64,000 bases of DNA, taken from contig NW_001798969.1 of NCBI RefSeq assembly GCF_000165425.1, forward strand, positions 143,022 through 207,021, read 5' to 3'. Below the pieces are notes generated by a model, which saw only the letters and a program-made list of their open reading frames with translations, searched no databases and was not told where the DNA came from. Of the stretch, positions 60,130 to 64,000 are shown one piece after another. The stretch's first letter is position 1. Each line of letters starts with the position of its first letter. The translations under genes and the position numbers were made by a program. This DNA comes from Paramecium tetraurelia. Lineage: Eukaryota > Ciliophora > Oligohymenophorea > Peniculida > Parameciidae.

Positions 60130-62023
60130 ATGTTAAACGTTTAGAATAAATTTGAAAACTTTGAATTGGAAAACAAGCTTACTTCTCTCATATAAAGATT
60201 AATGGAACCTCACATTCATAATTTTTATAAAAATTAGACACTGATAACGGAAATGTCTCAAAAATATAAAGCTTAAGTTAATGAAGTTTCAACTTTAAAA
60301 GAAAATTTGGAACCTAAATATAACGAATTAAAATAAAAGTTGTAATTTTTAGAGGATAAATTACAAGATAATTTTAAACTTTGTATCACATAAGCTTAAG
60401 AAAAACAATAGCAAATTTCCTAGATTAAAAACCAAATTTAAGAATATAGTATATTGAATAAACAAGCAGAGAAGCAATATATAGAATCAAAAAGAGAACT
60501 AGAGGATGTTAAGGCAAACAATACATTGTTTAAATCTTCTATAGAATAAGTGGTCAATAAATTGAACGAAAATAATAATTTATAATTACAGGAATTAAAA
60601 AAATCGCAAATGGACATTGATTAAAGCTAGAGAAAATTGATAAGTTAAATTTCTAATTAAGAAAACAAGTTATTGGTAGAATCAATGAAAATTAATGAAA
60701 TCAAGGAGGAATTATCAAAAATTTCCCTAAAAATAAAACAGGATTTCACTTTAGATAAAATGACTTTAAAGAGTCAACTGCAATAAGAAGAAATTAAAAA
60801 TATTAAAATAAAATTATAAGATTAGGATAAAATATGTAATAGGATGAATTCAATAGAAATATATTTATTATATTATCAACAATATCATGTATAAAGGTAG
60901 ATAAATGATGCACTTTTTATTTGTTAACCTGTGTAATTTTTTTATAAATATGCATCATTTGAAAAGTAAAAATTGGATGAGTTTGATAAATATATTTTAA
61001 ATATGAATAATGATATCAGTATCTAAGAACTAATGAATTAGCAAAAAGATATAGTGAAGAATGCTACTAAAAGATTTTAGAAGGTTTCAGAAACTGTCAA
61101 AAATATGGAAAATAATGATCAAGATTCTAACTTAGAGGATTAAAAAGGAGAAGATCAAAAAATAGTAAACCATAAAGAAATTTAAAATTAATAGATAAAA
61201 AAAAGGAAATAATCAGCAAATTTAGTTTATTTTGAAGAATAGTTGCGTTAATTAAGGGAATATTTCGATCTTTAAATGGAGGAAAAATCAAATTAAATTG
61301 ATTCCTTAAAATAAAAGATCAAATAACTTAGCGATGAGCTCTATTTGTCTTAAATATAATTTTAAGCTAGCTTAGAACAAAATATAGAAAAATAGTCGAT
61401 AAATTAGAAGTTATCTATAACTAATTTACAGGAGTCATTATATGAGGTATAGAACGAATTCTAAAGGAGTGATTATAAGAAGTTGAATGAAGAAATAAAT
61501 CTTCTGAAAAAATTTCAACAAAATATGATAAAATTATCTTCCAATATGTTATGCTTGTTGAAATAGGATGAATAAGATAAGGAAGGTCTAAAATTGTTAG
61601 GTGCAAAAGATATTTAAATTGACAGTGCGCTCTCGATAATGAACGTAATTTATTTAATAAAATTATTAGAGTTAAATAAATTTGGGAAATAAGAAGAACT
61701 CGATAATATTAAATACTGATTGCATCTCATGTTCAGGATCGCCAATATAACTATTCTAATTCTTCAAAGTTGCCTGTTTAGGTTACAACCCCTCTGATGT
61801 TGAAGTAGACGGTATCTATTTTAAAAGGACTGAAATAATTCAGTAATGCTTAAATATAGTCCAAACTTGCGAGAAGAAAAATAGGGATTTGCGTCCAATA
61901 AAACAAAGATAAATTCGGTAGTTCGATCAACGGAGCAAATCAATTTAAGCATCTCCTCGTTTCTTTTCAACAGAAAATAGAACCAAATTAGCAAAATATA
62001 GTTAAATGAAAATATTTTAATGA
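60130..62023 (+). CDS. Long coiled-coil protein with conserved C-terminal Cys motif
   Basis: 622 residues with one 25-nt intron (GTAATT...TTATTAG, near 61649). Almost continuous coiled coil from ~10 to ~500 (NENNNLQLQELKKSQMDIDQ, EEQLRQLREYFDLQMEEKSN). The C-terminal ~110 residues are different and ordered: NTDCISCSGSPIQLFQFFKV, ACLGYNPSDVEVDGIYFKR, then a Ser/Arg tail. A Cys-x-x-Cys in this C-terminal cap suggests metal or disulfide, which is inference. Probably cytoskeletal or ciliary. Without the intron the frame ends early at 61719 and the conserved-looking cap is lost. Confidence 0.75.
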
Positions 62024-62149
62024 ATTCAAAATTCTTTATATAATTGTTTTTGTTTCACTCATATATGATATGATTTCAAAGTGATATTTTCGCATTTATG
62101 TTATATTTCTTGTTGAGTTATTTAAATAATAAATATTAATTAAAATAAC

Positions 62150-62922
62150 ATGGATTCTAATAGTAATAAGGAGAAGGATAAGGATATATAGTTTCTTTAG
62201 AAAAGAGTGAAATTGACTCAACAAGAAAATGAATTGCTGAGGAAGGAAAATTAATTGTAAAGATAACAACTTTCTCAAATGAAAAATACATTTACAAATA
62301 TCATATCAACTAAAAGATTAAAGACAGCAGATGGAAGAAGCAATTCAGTTTCTGAGTATATTTCATTATGAAATAACTTAGACGCTTTTAAAATGAGGAT
62401 GCCTTGAGATAAGTATTGGAGATGCAGAGAAATCGAATTAATTAATTAGAAAAGGATAATGACTAGTATAAATAGAAATACGAGAAGATACTTTTCTAGG
62501 ATAAATCATAACCATATTCTTAAACCCAGGTCGACGATTCAACAATAAAAGAACTTTATGATTTAAGAAAGAAGAACAGTGAATTAGAATAGAGAATCAA
62601 AGATATGATTAGTTAACACGCAAAGGAATTAGCAAATTACAGATAAAAGATAGCTTAATAGGATGCATAATTTATGGTGTCCTAATCTTAGGGTTTCTCT
62701 ACACCTCTATCAACTTAATCATAAAAATTAGAGCCTTTAAACAATGGTGGATATCAGATTTTGAAATAAGGAATAAAGAAGTACTGAATGCTATGATACT
62801 AATCAATATTAAGTTATGCAAATTCAATATAAATTAATACTTATTAAATGTAACCAAATCCATCTCTCATATAAGGAAAAACTTGTTTGAGAAGTCATAA
62901 ATGGGGACAACAAAACATCTGA
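62150..62922 (+). CDS. Coiled-coil protein, hypothetical
   Basis: 237 residues after introns of 26 and 33 nt. A charged start (MDSNSNKEKDKDIQFLQKRV), Gln-rich coiled coils (~15-60, ~80-190; ALRQVLEMQRNRINQLEKDN) and a Ser/Thr/Gln linker (SQSQGFSTPLSTQSQ). After the TGA at 62920 the same frame remains open to about 63060 with protein-like text (KEWNIQGFKTQGSQWEFPY), so either the C-terminus is longer or that is a relic. No known family. Confidence 0.6.
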
Positions 62923-63308
62923 AAGGAATGGAATATTCAAGGGTTTAAGACATAGGGTAGTTAATGGGAGTTTCCTTATTAATTACAGCTCTATCATTTA
63001 AAGATTACATCATTAATGTAGTGGTTCTAATAAATTGATATTGGATAAAATATAAAGTGAACTATTTTAGAATGAAAAATGAAATCAAAAGATATTCCTT
63101 TCCTTGATGATGTATAAAAAAATGTACAAAAAAAGAAATTATTTTGTAAATATGAGAGCCAAGTGAGAAATATTTGGAATTTGGCCTGGAGTTAAAAATG
63201 TTTAATTTATTTTAAGAAACACATAAATCAGTTATGGATAGATAACAGAGAAGTATAATTAAAAAAAATATTTCAGAATAATTATGAATTATTATAAAAA
63301 TAATTTAT

Positions 63309-64000
63309 ATGCAAAAATAGATTTTAAGGCCTTAATTCTTATACTCTCTAGTTTACCAAAAGGCAACTCCTACTAGAACAATTGGTGGAAAACTACCAGT
63401 CTATGTTACACCTGCACCTTATGGTTTGGTTGTAATCTAGGAATGGTGGGGTCTCAATTCATCCATTTGTAAAACAGCAGATATCATGAGTTCTTATGGA
63501 TTCAAGTGTGTTGTGCCTGATTTGTATAGAGGGAAGATAGCTAAGGATACAGAAGAGGCAGGACATCTTCTTTCTGGATTAGATTGGAAATAAGCTTTAA
63601 TTGATATAGAAGAATCAGCACGTTATTTGAAGGAAGAATTGCATTGCTAAAAAGTTGGAATTTTGGGATTTTGTATGGGAGGAGCACTTAGCATAGCAGC
63701 GATTACAACATCTAAAATAATATCTGCTGCTGCACCATTTTATGGTGTATGTGACTTAAGTGCATTCAAATTATCAAATGCAAATGGACCAATTTTAGCT
63801 TAATTTGGTTAAAATGATGAGATGGTAGGTTTCTCATCAGTTTAAGACGCTAAAAGATTAGAATAAACTGCATAATCGTAAGGTAATAAGAGTTTGTAAG
63901 TGAAAATATGGCCAGGAGTAGGACATGCATTTTGTAATCAAGATAGACCAGAAGTATATAACTAAGTAGTAGCTAAGTAAGCCCTAGATTTGGCAGCAAA
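63309..64000 (+). CDS. Dienelactone hydrolase family protein (partial)
   Basis: 230 codons before the window ends. The alpha/beta-hydrolase layout of dienelactone hydrolases is plain: VVIQEWWGLNSSI, VVPDLYRG, nucleophile elbow VGILGFCMGGALSIAAI with Cys as nucleophile, acid in ILAQFGQNDEMV and base in VGHAFCN. The enzyme family cleaves dienelactones and related esters; the cellular substrate in protists is unknown. The N-terminal leader MQKQILRPQFLYSLVYQKAT is basic and hydroxylated and might target mitochondria, which is inference. Only a few C-terminal residues appear to be missing. Confidence 0.92.

Noticed and set aside
1-64000. CRISPR arrays, insertion sequences, tRNA or rRNA genes
   Set aside because: No regularly spaced repeats, transposase reading frames or recognisable RNA genes were found; tRNA detection by eye in AT-rich DNA is, however, weak.

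Overview
The window is macronuclear-type ciliate DNA, almost certainly Paramecium. It is strongly AT-rich. Every recognisable protein needs TAA and TAG read as glutamine with TGA as the only stop, and almost every multi-exon gene is made continuous by tiny GT...AG introns of about 19-33 nt. All models below use that code. In nearly every gene the spliced length is an exact multiple of three, which is the main internal check on the intron calls. No promoters, terminators, tRNAs, CRISPR arrays or insertion sequences could be recognised.

Layout. 1-3.3 kb: the 3' end of a methyltransferase, a secreted two-domain protein (-) and a TPR protein (+). 3.3-13.3 kb: two diverged copies of one segment (3292-4975 and 10928-13267). 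Each copy carries a secreted protein with an IDSWD-type domain plus a beta/gamma-crystallin-like domain. The right copy also has an intact XRCC4-like NHEJ gene, while the left copy keeps only a deleted XRCC4 remnant. Between them lies a 1,320-residue membrane protein with two IDSWD domains, a cysteine-rich region with DUF4215-type repeats and several membrane spans. 13.8-18.3 kb: DNA topoisomerase II (-), with an apparent frameshift in the ATPase region. 19.4-26.1 kb: a Myb/SANT protein, a coiled-coil protein ending in a CaaX-like box, small proteins, a Pho80-type cyclin and the ribosome-biogenesis factor SSF1/PPAN. 26.9-38.6 kb: FKBP-TPR isomerase, peroxisomal-type ABCD transporter, NEK-like kinase, acidic coiled-coil protein, transketolase and a rhodanese-dual-specificity phosphatase. 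38.7-46.2 kb: a PH-like/kinase protein, a type I membrane protein, a CDPK-like pseudokinase and a Rab-like GTPase with a very long C-terminal extension. 47-53.9 kb: mitochondrial-type DnaJ, a dense-core-granule-like secreted protein, a SHIPPO/ODF3-like ciliary protein, a small basic protein and a two-TM ciliate membrane protein. 55.5-60 kb: a protein with three IDSWD domains and a crystallin-like domain, followed by its decayed tandem copy. 60-64 kb: two coiled-coil proteins and a partial dienelactone hydrolase.

The genes are mostly independent housekeeping, signalling and ciliary functions, packed with very short spacers (28 bp between the ABC transporter and the kinase). The most unusual content is the family of IDSWD-domain proteins (four genes and one pseudogene), several tied to crystallin-like domains that in other ciliates occur in secretory-granule cargo, and the duplicated block that left one live and one dead XRCC4. 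Isolated single-base lesions in otherwise intact genes (topoisomerase II, the 21.7-22.1 kb gene, possibly the first gene) may be draft-assembly errors rather than biology.
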